From positions 1 to 64,000 of the forward strand of contig CAVTOG010000002.1 of the NCBI GenBank assembly GCA_963736325.1: a DNA stretch of 64,000 nt, written 5' to 3'. The notes under the pieces are model-generated. The model worked only from the letters and a program-made list of their open reading frames with translations. It made no database searches and was not told where the DNA came from. The translations under genes and the position numbers were made by a program. Source of the stretch: Actinoallomurus sp963736325. Its GTDB lineage: Bacteria; Actinomycetota; Actinomycetes; Streptosporangiales; Streptosporangiaceae. Positions 30,467 to 38,492 of this stretch are shown here, piece after piece; position 1 is the stretch's first letter; each line of letters begins with the position of its first letter.

Positions 30467-33000
30467 CGGGGGACCTCCTGGGTGACTTCGGTCGCCGGGG
30501 AGCGGGGGGCGTTTCGGGGGCGGGTTGGCGACGCACTCTCACTATGCGCGATCGAGGGCTCTCCGTCAGTGCCCTCGCCGGGCTTCGAGCGTGTCGGGTT
30601 GGTGTCGAGCCAGCGCAGCAGTTCGTCGGAGACGAGGTCGACGCCGATCCGGCCGGCCCGGCCGTCGAGGTCGCGGAAGATGCACTCGCCGTTGCCGAGG
30701 TTGCGCAGGACGGCCTTGTGCTCGTCGGAGTTCTCCACGCCGAGCAGGGCCATCACGTGGCCGACCTCGGTGCGCTCGGTCGAGCGGAACGAGTAGACGG
30801 ACGACAGGCAGTTCGTGACCTGCTCGTTCAGCAGGTCGCCGGCGTTCTGCGAGACGAGGATCAGGGCGGTGTTGCGCGACCGGCCCATACGGGAGACCTC
30901 GGGGACCAGCTTGGCGCCCTCGGGCGTCTGCGTGATCGCCCACGCCTCGTCCAGGAAGATCGCCTTGGGCAGGTGGCGATCGAGGCCGTGCATGAGCCTT
31001 CGGGCGAACTGCGACACCAGGTACATCAGTGCCACGGACAGCCGCTGCTCGTACGAGTAGTCCTCGCGGGAGATGGCGACGTCGGGCAAGGTCAGGCCGC
31101 CGAGCGTGAAGACCGTGGTCCAGCCGGCGGTGTCGATCCGCTCGCCGCCGGAGGGGTCGAAGCACAGCCGGGCGAGACGCATCTCCGACATCGAGCGGAG
31201 CACCGCGCCGAGGTTCTTGGACGCCGGGTCGCCCGACCCGTCCAGGTAGTCGACGACCTTGCCGAGCGAGGGCTCCGGCTGGTTGGCGACCGCGCCGACG
31301 GCCTGGATCATCGCGGACTCGCGCTCTTCGGACATGCGTGGCAGCAGCAGCCGCAGCGTCTCGGTGGCCATCGTCTTCTTGGCCGCGAGGTCGTCGCCGA
31401 AGCTGAAGGGGTCCAGCAGGCCGGGGGCGGCCGAGCCGAGGGGCAGCACGCGCGCACGGCGCCCGCGCCGCCGCAACAGCTCCACCAGGGACTCCGCGTC
31501 GCCCTTCGGGTCGATCGCGGCGATCGTGACCCCGCGCAGGGCCATCTGGTAGATCAGCAGCAGCGCCAGGGTGGTCTTGCCGCCACCGGGCTCACCGGTG
31601 ATCGCGACCGCGGTCGGCCGGTTGCGCGCGGCGGCCACGAGCGGGTCGAAGTGCACGACCGAGCGGGCCCGGCCGAGGGTCTCCCCGATGTACGGGCCGA
31701 CCCAGCCGGCCGAGGTGTCGTCGAGGCGGTCGCCCAGGTCGACGGTTGCCGTCGGCATGCCGCCGGCGATCGTCCGCAGCGGCTGCCGCTGCGCGTACGC
31801 GTTGACCCTGATCCGGTCGCCGGGCAGCGACTCACAGAACAGCGAGAACTGGTCGCCGGTCGAGCAGACGATGTCGATGCCGAGGTCACGGTAGTGCTCG
31901 ACGACGGCGTCCACACGCTGCTGGAGCAGTTCCTCGGTCGGTGCCGACACGATCAGGCGGTGCCAGCCGTACACGAAGGGCAGGCGTTCCTTGGTGATGC
32001 CGTGTTCGAGCATGCGGGCCGCGTCGATCTGCTCGGCCAGCGCGATCGGCGCCTCGGCGCCGGCCTCCCTGATGTGCTGGTCCATGTCGCGGGCGTGCGC
32101 GAGCTTGCGCTGGACGTCCTTCGACGCCTTCGCCGGCGGCACGAGCTTCATCCGCGCCGACACCTCGACGGGGAACGGCAGCGCGTCCGCGAAGTGCATC
32201 CAGGGCTCGCCGTCGGGGAACGGCATCATGTCCGGGAAGCGGGCGAACGACAGGTACGCGGCGTACGACGCGCCGTCCGGCCGCTCCATCCGGAGGTTCG
32301 AACGGCCGTTGACGATCGAACCCTCGACGAGGGCCTCGATCTCTCCCGCGCCCCACGTACGGCGCGGCGTGGCCGAGGGCGGCGGGTCGGTGAGGGCGCC
32401 GCTGGCCGCGTGCTGGAACAGCCAGGCCAGGTCGGTCGAGGACGCGTGCCGCGCGTACAGCGCGCTGCCGGTGAGGGCGCGGCCGAGGCGTTCGGCCTGC
32501 TCGGTCCAGCGCGCGATCTCCTTGGCGGGGATCGCGTCGTCGTGCAGGCCGAGGGCCTCCTCGCTGCGCTTGTAGAGGCCGAAGAGCTGCCGGAAGGCGC
32601 CACCGGACAGCTGCGCGCCGACACCGCGCGGGCCGAGGCGTACTCCGAGGTAGACCTCTTTGGTCCAGAAGTCCTTCGCCCACACGTGGGCGTACATCTC
32701 CTCCAGGTACTCACGCCAGCCGGGGCCGCGGTCGGAGGTCTCGTCGAGGGCCAGCGCCCAGTCGGCCGCCGGGTACGTGCGGTGCGAGATGCGCAGGTGG
32801 ATCTCGGCGTCCTGCATGCGGACGCCGGCGAGCGCGATCGTGATGTTGGTGGCGAGGGCCTCGCGTTCCTCGCCGGTGGTGAACTCGTACGACACGGTCG
32901 GGAGCCGGAAGTAGGCCCAGGCCGCGTTGTCAGTGAGGAGAATCCGGTCGTCGAAGTAACGGACGGCCAGCCTGCTCCGAGCCTTGGACGCCTTGCTCAT
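30463..33000 (-). CDS. VirB4/TcpF-family type IV secretion ATPase
   Basis: This 845-residue ATPase powers assembly and transport in type IV secretion systems. An N-terminal VirB4-specific domain (to about residue 400) precedes a RecA-like motor. Walker A is GEPGGGKTT near 467, Walker B is KAIFLDEAWAI near 675, and a sensor-like stretch LILVSQNAGDLL follows, as in TraC/VirB4 proteins. The ATG at 33000 gives MSKASKARSR, with AGAGGG 5 nt upstream; an ATG five codons earlier would include that site. In the operon it follows the TcpE-ATPase fusion (88-nt gap) and is coupled to the VirB6-like gene. Confidence 0.93.
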   Translation of the reverse strand: MSKASKARSRLAVRYFDDRILLTDNAAWAYFRLPTVSYEFTTGEEREALATNITIALAGVRMQDAEIHLRISHRTYPAADWALALDETSDRGPGWREYLEEMYAHVWAKDFWTKEVYLGVRLGPRGVGAQLSGGAFRQLFGLYKRSEEALGLHDDAIPAKEIARWTEQAERLGRALTGSALYARHASSTDLAWLFQHAASGALTDPPPSATPRRTWGAGEIEALVEGSIVNGRSNLRMERPDGASYAAYLSFARFPDMMPFPDGEPWMHFADALPFPVEVSARMKLVPPAKASKDVQRKLAHARDMDQHIREAGAEAPIALAEQIDAARMLEHGITKERLPFVYGWHRLIVSAPTEELLQQRVDAVVEHYRDLGIDIVCSTGDQFSLFCESLPGDRIRVNAYAQRQPLRTIAGGMPTATVDLGDRLDDTSAGWVGPYIGETLGRARSVVHFDPLVAAARNRPTAVAITGEPGGGKTTLALLLIYQMALRGVTIAAIDPKGDAESLVELLRRRGRRARVLPLGSAAPGLLDPFSFGDDLAAKKTMATETLRLLLPRMSEERESAMIQAVGAVANQPEPSLGKVVDYLDGSGDPASKNLGAVLRSMSEMRLARLCFDPSGGERIDTAGWTTVFTLGGLTLPDVAISREDYSYEQRLSVALMYLVSQFARRLMHGLDRHLPKAIFLDEAWAITQTPEGAKLVPEVSRMGRSRNTALILVSQNAGDLLNEQVTNCLSSVYSFRSTERTEVGHVMALLGVENSDEHKAVLRNLGNGECIFRDLDGRAGRIGVDLVSDELLRWLDTNPTRSKPGEGTDGEPSIAHSESASPTRPRNAPRSPATEVTQEVPR

Positions 33001-33088
33001 CGAGTCCCTCTCCACTCCTCGCGCGCTCCGCGGACCACCTCATACGTCGGCCCTCCTCTCCGTTCGCCACACCGGCCCGGTCTCCCGC

Positions 33089-36000
33089 TCATCGGGAGAT
33101 CTCTTGCCGTGGGTAGCGTTCGGGGATCTGGACGAGCCCGCCGGCGACGACGCCACCGAGCGCAATGTAAGCCTTTCTGGTGGGTGCGCGCAGTGTGCGC
33201 AGCTCATTGCGGGGTGCCCGGTCGAGGCTGAGATGGTCGTCCCAGGGAATCCGCACGAGCGCGCGGCACCGGCCGCGCGCGACCGACTCGGCCTGCTCCA
33301 CGTCGTCCATACTGCGCCGGCTCACGCCGTTGATCACAGTGACGGCCTTCGAGCGCAGGTCCTCATACCCGTGGCCGTCGAGCCACTCGAACGTCATCGC
33401 GACCGCCCGCGGCGCGTCGGAGCTGGCCGGGGCGACGAGCACGATTTGGTCGGCGTACGGCAGCACCCGCGCGACGACGGCGGCGGCCGCGTCGAGCAGA
33501 GTGACCGCGTAGAACCGGTCGAGCGTGCGCGTCGCGAGCGCGTAGTCACGGTCGTCGAGCGCCTGCACCGGGTTCTTGCCCGCGGCGACGACTTCGAGGC
33601 CGGACTTGGAGATCGATGTGTACCGGCGCATCATCTGGTAGCCGGTGACCTGCTCGGCATGCGTGATCAGCGAGGTCAGCGTCTCGCGCGTCTCCGTACG
33701 GGTGCGGCGGGCCATCGCGCCGGGACCGGGGTTGACGTCGACCGCGACGATGCGGTCGCCGCGATGCTGCGCGAACGTGTGGCCGAGCATGAGCCCGGTG
33801 ACCGTCTGCCCGGCACCTCCGGTGCAGCCGAGCACGACGACGCGACGCGCCCCTTCGAACGCCGTACGCACGCGCTCCTCGTAGTCACCGTCGCCCTGAC
33901 CACCGCCGGAGAAGATCCTGCGGAGCCCGCGCCCTTCGTCCTCGCGCCCGGCCTGCTCGTGGGCGGGCAGAACGGGACCGGGCCGCACGGGCGACGCGGG
34001 CCCGGACCGTACGCCACGCGCCGGCGACTCGGGTGCGGTCACGGCCGGGTCACTCCGGCCGGCCTGACCGTGCCGCGCCGACGGCGTACCCGGCCGTGCC
34101 GACGGCGTACCCGGCCGTGCCGACGGCGTGCCCGGCCGCGCGGGCGGCGTCTGCGGCGCGGACGGCGACGTCGGAGCCTGCGATGGCGTACGCCGAGCGG
34201 CCGGCGCCCGTGGCGGTACGACGGGCACGACAGGCTGATGCGGCGCGAGCGGTTCGACCGGCGGAACGACCGGCCGCTGCACGGGCAGAGAGGGCTGCGT
34301 CTCCCGCGACCCCGCGTCGTCCCCGTGCGAACGGCTACGCCCCTGCCCACCGGGCCGCCCGAACGGCCCGGGCGGCGTACCCCGCGGCGCGGGCCCAGGC
34401 TTGTTCCGCGGCTGCGCCGGCCAGACGATCTGATCGGTCCGAGCGACCTCCCTGGCCCGCTCTTCTTCACTCTGCTCGGCCGTACGGTCCTTCGCCGGAG
34501 GCTCCGCGGCCTGCCCTCCGGCGGTGTCACCGGCCCTAGCCGCCGGAACGCCCGGCCTCTGGTCTGCCGGAGCCGTGGCGGGCGTTTGGTCGGCCGGAGC
34601 CGTGGTGGGCCTCTGGTCGGTTGGAGCCGTGGCGGGCTTTCGGTCGGTCGGAGCCACACCGAGCCTGTGGTCCGCAGGGACCGTCTCTGGCCTCTGGTCC
34701 GCCGGAGGCGTACCGGGTATCTGGTCCGCCGGAGCCGCAGCGGGCTGCTCCTCCATCGGAGGCGCACCGGGCTCGTTCTCGTCCGCCGGAGGCGTACCGG
34801 GCTTGGTGTGCCGCCCGGTCGGCAGCGGAATGACCGGCGCGAACCGCGGCGGCTCACCGCCCTGTTCGGCCCCAGTAGACGAAGCGCCGCCGGAACCCGG
34901 CCGGCGTCCGACGGCTCCAGAGCCGGTCCGTTCCTCGTCCTTCTCGATCCGGTCCGAACGCTCGCTCGCACTCCCGGCCGACACGGCCGGTCGCCGAGCC
35001 TCCTGCGTGCCGCTCTCGGTCCCGGACGGCGCGGCGGGGCGCTGCGGGTCACGTTCTTCACTCGTGGCCCCGGACGCGGCGGCCGGCCGCGGGCTCCGCT
35101 CGCCGCTCGCCGGCGGTGGCGTGCCGGTGTCCGTGGAGTCCCGTCCGTGTTCCGGTGCGGCTGGGCGGCCCGGCTGACCGAACGGCGAGGTCGGCGCGCC
35201 GGACTGGGAAGGCAGGTCGGTCGTCTCCGGCTCGTGGGAGACGTTGCGTTGTCTCGTCGAGCGATGGGACGCGCCGGGGATCTCCTGCGTGCGCCCGGCC
35301 TCCTCAGCGCGGGATTCGGCAGGCCCGCTCTGTGTGGAGGGCTCGGACGGCCGTGGCGCGGCAGGGGTGTTCTTGCCCTGTCCGCCGGCCGCGGACTTCG
35401 AAGGCCAGGTGCGGGCGACTTCGGGCTGGGGCGACTCGGACGGCCGGTTCCGCGATGAGTCGCCCTGGGCCGGAGCCTCGGACTCGGCCGGCCACGACCT
35501 CACGGGCTCGCGGCCGGTGGAGGCGCCGGACTCCGACGGCCGCGGTTCGGCGGACTCGCGGCGATCCTGAGAGGTGACGGTTTCGGGCTTCGCCGCCTCG
35601 TCGCGCGGGGGGACGACCGGGGTGCCGTCGAAGGGTGTGGGCGCCAGGCCGGGGCTCGGCGCGCGTGGCGGCACCGGCCGCGTCGCCGAGGGGCTCGGTG
35701 TGTCGTCGCGGGCGCGTTCGCCCCTCGGTGGCTGTGAAGGCTTCTGAGGGGCACCAGGGGTTCCGGGCCGCTGTGCCCCAGGGCGCGACTGCTCTGGCAT
35801 ACCTGCCGTGCCCGGGCGCCGTGCCTCCGGCCGCGGCGCGCCTGGCGTACCGGAGTCCTGTGGCCGCCTCTCGGGCGTGCCCGCGCTTTCCGAACGCAAC
35901 GGTGACCGCTCGGGGTTTTCCTTGGTCCTCGGACGCTGGAACGGGTTCTCCGGGAGGCCCGTGGAGCCCTGAGGGGAACCCGTTGCGGCCGGGCGCTGGA

Positions 36001-36871
36001 AGGGGTTCTCCGGGTGGCCGGTGGAGCGCTGGGGTGGGCCTGCGGCGGCTGGGCGCTGGGGTGCGGGTTCAGACGGGGCTGTGGGGCGCTGGGGGGAGCG
36101 TTCCGGCGTACCCGTCCCGGCTCGGTGTGGGGAGCGTTCGGGGCGGCGGCTGGTTTCGGGGTGTTGGATCGGCTCTTCTGCCGTGCGGGCGGCTTCGGAG
36201 ACCTTGCGGGGCGGGCGGGTGGGCTCTCGGCCCTGGGTGGGGTCGGGGCGGTGAGGGGCCCACTCCGGGGAGCGAGGGGTGTCGGCTCGTTGAGGGGAGC
36301 GCGGGAATGCGGGCGGCTGGGCGGTTGCGGCCGCTTGTTCGTGGAGGGGTGGGGCGCCGTAGGCCGGCTGGGACGGGCGGTTGCCGGCTCGGGACGGGCG
36401 CTCGACGGCTCCGGGTGAACGGTCGTCGGTGGTGGACTGGCGGTCGGCCGCGCGGGCAGCCGCGGTCGCCTGGCGGGCGGCGTGGATTCGGCCGGATGGG
36501 GCTCGGTGGCGGCGCCAGACGCGGCCGACGATGGCGACCTCGGCGGGTTCGCGGATCGGGGTCAGGCGGGCCCACGTGCGTGCCTCGGTGAGGTAGCGGA
36601 CCTGGGAGATCATCAGCTCGGTGAGCCGCTTGCCCTCGATGACGGGGCGGGTCGCCAGCCACGTCAGCACACCTGGCGGCACGAGGTACACGACGTGCCA
36701 CGGGGCGTGGAACGGGACGCGGACGAGTTGGAGCAGGATGATCCAGGGCAGGAAGACGCCTACGAAAACGCCGATCTGCACCAATGGCAACGGCATCGGC
36801 AGCCTGAGGTCATAAAGCTTGTACAGCCGCTTTTCGATGCGCCAGATATTGGTGTACGTGGGCAGATCCAC
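33089..36871 (-). CDS. TcpE-like membrane protein fused to a MinD/ParA-like ATPase by a very long disordered linker
   Basis: This protein has 1260 residues. The first 110 match the TcpE family: YTNIWRIEKRLYKLYDLRLP, two membrane helices (VQIGVFVGVFLPWIILLQLV and WHVVYLVPPGVLTWLA) and a final EGKRLTELMISQVRYL. Residues of about 120-960 are Pro/Arg/Ser/Ala/Glu-rich low complexity with short tandem repeats. From about 985 to the end comes a MinD/ParA/EspI-like fold: RVVVLGCTGGAGQTVTGL, VAVDVNPGPGAMARR, and later IVLVAPASSDAPRAV. The P-loop has Gln for the catalytic-loop Lys (TGGAGQT) and no signature Lys, so ATP hydrolysis is doubtful. It ends 88 nt before the VirB4 gene. The GTG/ATG region at 36869-36871 starts MDLPTY. 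Confidence 0.85.
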   Translation of the reverse strand: MDLPTYTNIWRIEKRLYKLYDLRLPMPLPLVQIGVFVGVFLPWIILLQLVRVPFHAPWHVVYLVPPGVLTWLATRPVIEGKRLTELMISQVRYLTEARTWARLTPIREPAEVAIVGRVWRRHRAPSGRIHAARQATAAARAADRQSTTDDRSPGAVERPSRAGNRPSQPAYGAPPLHEQAAATAQPPAFPRSPQRADTPRSPEWAPHRPDPTQGREPTRPPRKVSEAARTAEEPIQHPETSRRPERSPHRAGTGTPERSPQRPTAPSEPAPQRPAAAGPPQRSTGHPENPFQRPAATGSPQGSTGLPENPFQRPRTKENPERSPLRSESAGTPERRPQDSGTPGAPRPEARRPGTAGMPEQSRPGAQRPGTPGAPQKPSQPPRGERARDDTPSPSATRPVPPRAPSPGLAPTPFDGTPVVPPRDEAAKPETVTSQDRRESAEPRPSESGASTGREPVRSWPAESEAPAQGDSSRNRPSESPQPEVARTWPSKSAAGGQGKNTPAAPRPSEPSTQSGPAESRAEEAGRTQEIPGASHRSTRQRNVSHEPETTDLPSQSGAPTSPFGQPGRPAAPEHGRDSTDTGTPPPASGERSPRPAAASGATSEERDPQRPAAPSGTESGTQEARRPAVSAGSASERSDRIEKDEERTGSGAVGRRPGSGGASSTGAEQGGEPPRFAPVIPLPTGRHTKPGTPPADENEPGAPPMEEQPAAAPADQIPGTPPADQRPETVPADHRLGVAPTDRKPATAPTDQRPTTAPADQTPATAPADQRPGVPAARAGDTAGGQAAEPPAKDRTAEQSEEERAREVARTDQIVWPAQPRNKPGPAPRGTPPGPFGRPGGQGRSRSHGDDAGSRETQPSLPVQRPVVPPVEPLAPHQPVVPVVPPRAPAARRTPSQAPTSPSAPQTPPARPGTPSARPGTPSARPGTPSARHGQAGRSDPAVTAPESPARGVRSGPASPVRPGPVLPAHEQAGREDEGRGLRRIFSGGGQGDGDYEERVRTAFEGARRVVVLGCTGGAGQTVTGLMLGHTFAQHRGDRIVAVDVNPGPGAMARRTRTETRETLTSLITHAEQVTGYQMMRRYTSISKSGLEVVAAGKNPVQALDDRDYALATRTLDRFYAVTLLDAAAAVVARVLPYADQIVLVAPASSDAPRAVAMTFEWLDGHGYEDLRSKAVTVINGVSRRSMDDVEQAESVARGRCRALVRIPWDDHLSLDRAPRNELRTLRAPTRKAYIALGGVVAGGLVQIPERYPRQEISR
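34081..34143. repeat. Three tandem 21-bp units inside the disordered linker
   Basis: The unit ACGGCGTACCCGGCCGTGCC plus G is repeated exactly at 34081 and 34102, and again with substitutions at 34123. In frame it encodes the heptad SARPGTP on the minus strand. The near-identity at DNA level suggests recent slippage growth. A second, more diverged in-frame array (PADQ/PTDQ-type units) lies at about 34540-34790. Confidence 0.85.
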
Positions 36872-36933
36872 GCGGTCCCCACTCCCCTAACTGAGACCGG
36901 CCATATTCAGACCAGCACGGCACCCTGCTCTTA

Positions 36934-37218
36934 TCAGGTTATGCTCACCCCTAGCGCCTTGGCTATAGCCTTGGCGGTCGTCTCAATGATCTGCGGAACA
37001 TAGAAGATGATGCCGATTCCGATGGCAAGAATAATAAACTGAACAAATCGCGTTATCTCTTTGGTGAACAGAAAGAAAATCGCGACGATGGATACAATGA
37101 CCAAGAACAGCGGCCCGAAGATCTGCCGCAACCATTTCGCCAGATCATCCGTGTTCAGGCCATCGGCGGGCGCGGCTTCCACGTGGTGTGGAAGCACGGC
37201 CAACATATGCTGAATCAT
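36934..37218 (-). CDS. Small two-helix membrane protein, pilin/TcpD-like
   Basis: This 94-residue protein has a short N-terminal part (MIQHMLAVLPHHVEAAP), then a helix FGPLFLVIVSIVAIFFLF, the charged turn TKEITR, and a second helix FVQFIILAIGIGIIFYV. Its size, two helices and place between TcpC and TcpE genes fit TcpD or a VirB2-like pilin. Base use is strikingly different from the neighbours: GC is only about half by eye, and codons such as ATA, ATT, TTT, CTA, TAT and GTT are common. Part of this follows from Ile/Phe content, but rare synonymous codons are also used. Confidence 0.82.
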   Translation of the reverse strand: MIQHMLAVLPHHVEAAPADGLNTDDLAKWLRQIFGPLFLVIVSIVAIFFLFTKEITRFVQFIILAIGIGIIFYVPQIIETTAKAIAKALGVSIT

Positions 37219-37279
37219 CGCCCTAGCCTTCCTCGGTCGGGGAGTGAATTGTAGCGTTCAGGTGAGATCGACCGGCCCC

Positions 37280-38302
37280 TCACTGTCCGGCGGGGAGCGT
37301 CGAGCCTCGAATATCCTTGACGTACCAGGTTTTGTCTTTTTGGACCATCGACAGCCGATATGTCTGCTCTAGCGTTCCGCCCGTGGTCTTGCTCTGAGCA
37401 GGAGAGACCTGCCAGACCACGGTCGCGTCCACCGTACGGGACCCCACCTCGCCGTTCGGCGCGATGATCTCCTTGAGCTGGCTGAAGGAGACCGCACCGC
37501 CGAGCCCGGTGACGGGCGGGTCGGAGTAACGCTGCAGTGCGGCCGTGTCGCCGTTCGCGTAGGCCTTGAAGAACCCCGTGAGGGGGTCCTGCAGCTCGGT
37601 TTCGAGTGCGGAGTCGCGATCTTCATTGGTAGCCGGAACCGCGGCACGCGGCGGCGCGGCCAGCATGGCCGGGCGTCCGGAAATCGCCAGCGCGCCGTCC
37701 TTCGCGTAGACCGGGACGGCCAGCTGGAACAAACGCCCGTTGGCCTGGACGAGAAGTGTGACGATCGCGTGATCGGCGTCCTGGGCGTTCACCGAGGCGA
37801 CCGTCGCCGATCGCAACACCGACTTGCCGGTGCCGTCCCAGCCGAGCTGGGCGTCGATGCTCGGCGACAGGAATTGCCCCAGCTGCTTTTGCCGATCGGC
37901 CGCCACCGACTGCGCCGGGTCGTAATTCAAATAGACGTTCGCGAATGCGAGCGCGTACGAGGACGCGGCCGCCTGCGGGAACTGCGGCTTGTCCGGGCTG
38001 CCGGACGTCGTCGTGCCGGACGGCTTGGCGGTGAAACGCTCGAAGGGCGCCCGGACGCCGTTCACCAGGATGACGAGCAGGACGGCCCAGAGGATCACGC
38101 GGCCGACGTAGATGATCCACCGGCCGCCGGAACCACCACGGCCGCCGCGACCGGAACCTCCTCCACCGCCGGACCCCCGGCGGCTCTTGCCCCGCCGCCC
38201 CTTCTTGTCCGAGGGTTCGTCCCACGGATCGCCGGACGCGAATCCGCCCGGTGGGTAACCGGGCGTGCCGGCGTCTACAACGCCGGAGGACCTGCGAGCC
38301 AT
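37280..38302 (-). CDS. TcpC family conjugal-transfer-like membrane protein
   Basis: This 340-residue protein has a Gly/Arg/Ser-rich cytoplasmic tail (to about residue 60) and one membrane helix (WIIYVGRVILWAVLLVILVNG). The extracytoplasmic part consists of two NTF2-like domains: AAASSYALAFANVYLNYDP to about 230, and LTGFFKAYANGDTAALQRY to the end. This is the TcpC/VirB8-like architecture of Gram-positive type IV secretion, where it bridges channel and wall. The ATG at 38302 has GGAGG 5 nt upstream; a frame from 38353 has no ribosome site. It is first in the seven-gene operon. The 190-nt gap upstream, down from the ychF stop, should hold the operon promoter. Confidence 0.9.
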   Translation of the reverse strand: MARRSSGVVDAGTPGYPPGGFASGDPWDEPSDKKGRRGKSRRGSGGGGGSGRGGRGGSGGRWIIYVGRVILWAVLLVILVNGVRAPFERFTAKPSGTTTSGSPDKPQFPQAAASSYALAFANVYLNYDPAQSVAADRQKQLGQFLSPSIDAQLGWDGTGKSVLRSATVASVNAQDADHAIVTLLVQANGRLFQLAVPVYAKDGALAISGRPAMLAAPPRAAVPATNEDRDSALETELQDPLTGFFKAYANGDTAALQRYSDPPVTGLGGAVSFSQLKEIIAPNGEVGSRTVDATVVWQVSPAQSKTTGGTLEQTYRLSMVQKDKTWYVKDIRGSTLPAGQ

Positions 38303-38492
38303 CGTCCCCTCCGCTTGCGCCTGCCCCCCGGATCGGCGCGCCGTCTTATCCATGTATCGGTGTTCGATTTACCACCTTAACCACGGCGGTCAATTGTTCC
38401 AGTGTCGAGCGGCGATGCACAGCCCCGCCGCGCGGTTGTGGATAAGTCTCTGACCGCGTGGGATTACCGCAACGTGAGGTTCTGCTCTCTCC

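Noticed and set aside
34081..34143. Possible CRISPR-like array
   Set aside because: The three units are directly adjacent without spacers, in frame with a protein repeat, and there are no cas genes.
30415..35458. Very long plus-strand open frames opposite the VirB4 and TcpE-fusion genes
   Set aside because: Low-complexity Arg/Gly/Val-rich translation, no domain, no ribosome site; third-position GC bias supports the minus-strand genes.
26340..38302. Interpretation of the secretion genes as an integrative conjugative element or plasmid
   Set aside because: No relaxase, TraB/FtsK, integrase, excisionase, replication gene, tRNA target or flanking direct repeat could be seen; neighbours are conserved chromosomal genes.
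38437..38445. A perfect DnaA box (TTATCCACA on the minus strand) in the gap between tcpC-like and ychF genes
   Set aside because: Only one box is present, with no dnaA/dnaN, parAB or AT-rich unwinding region nearby; a single 9-mer can occur by chance in 64 kb.
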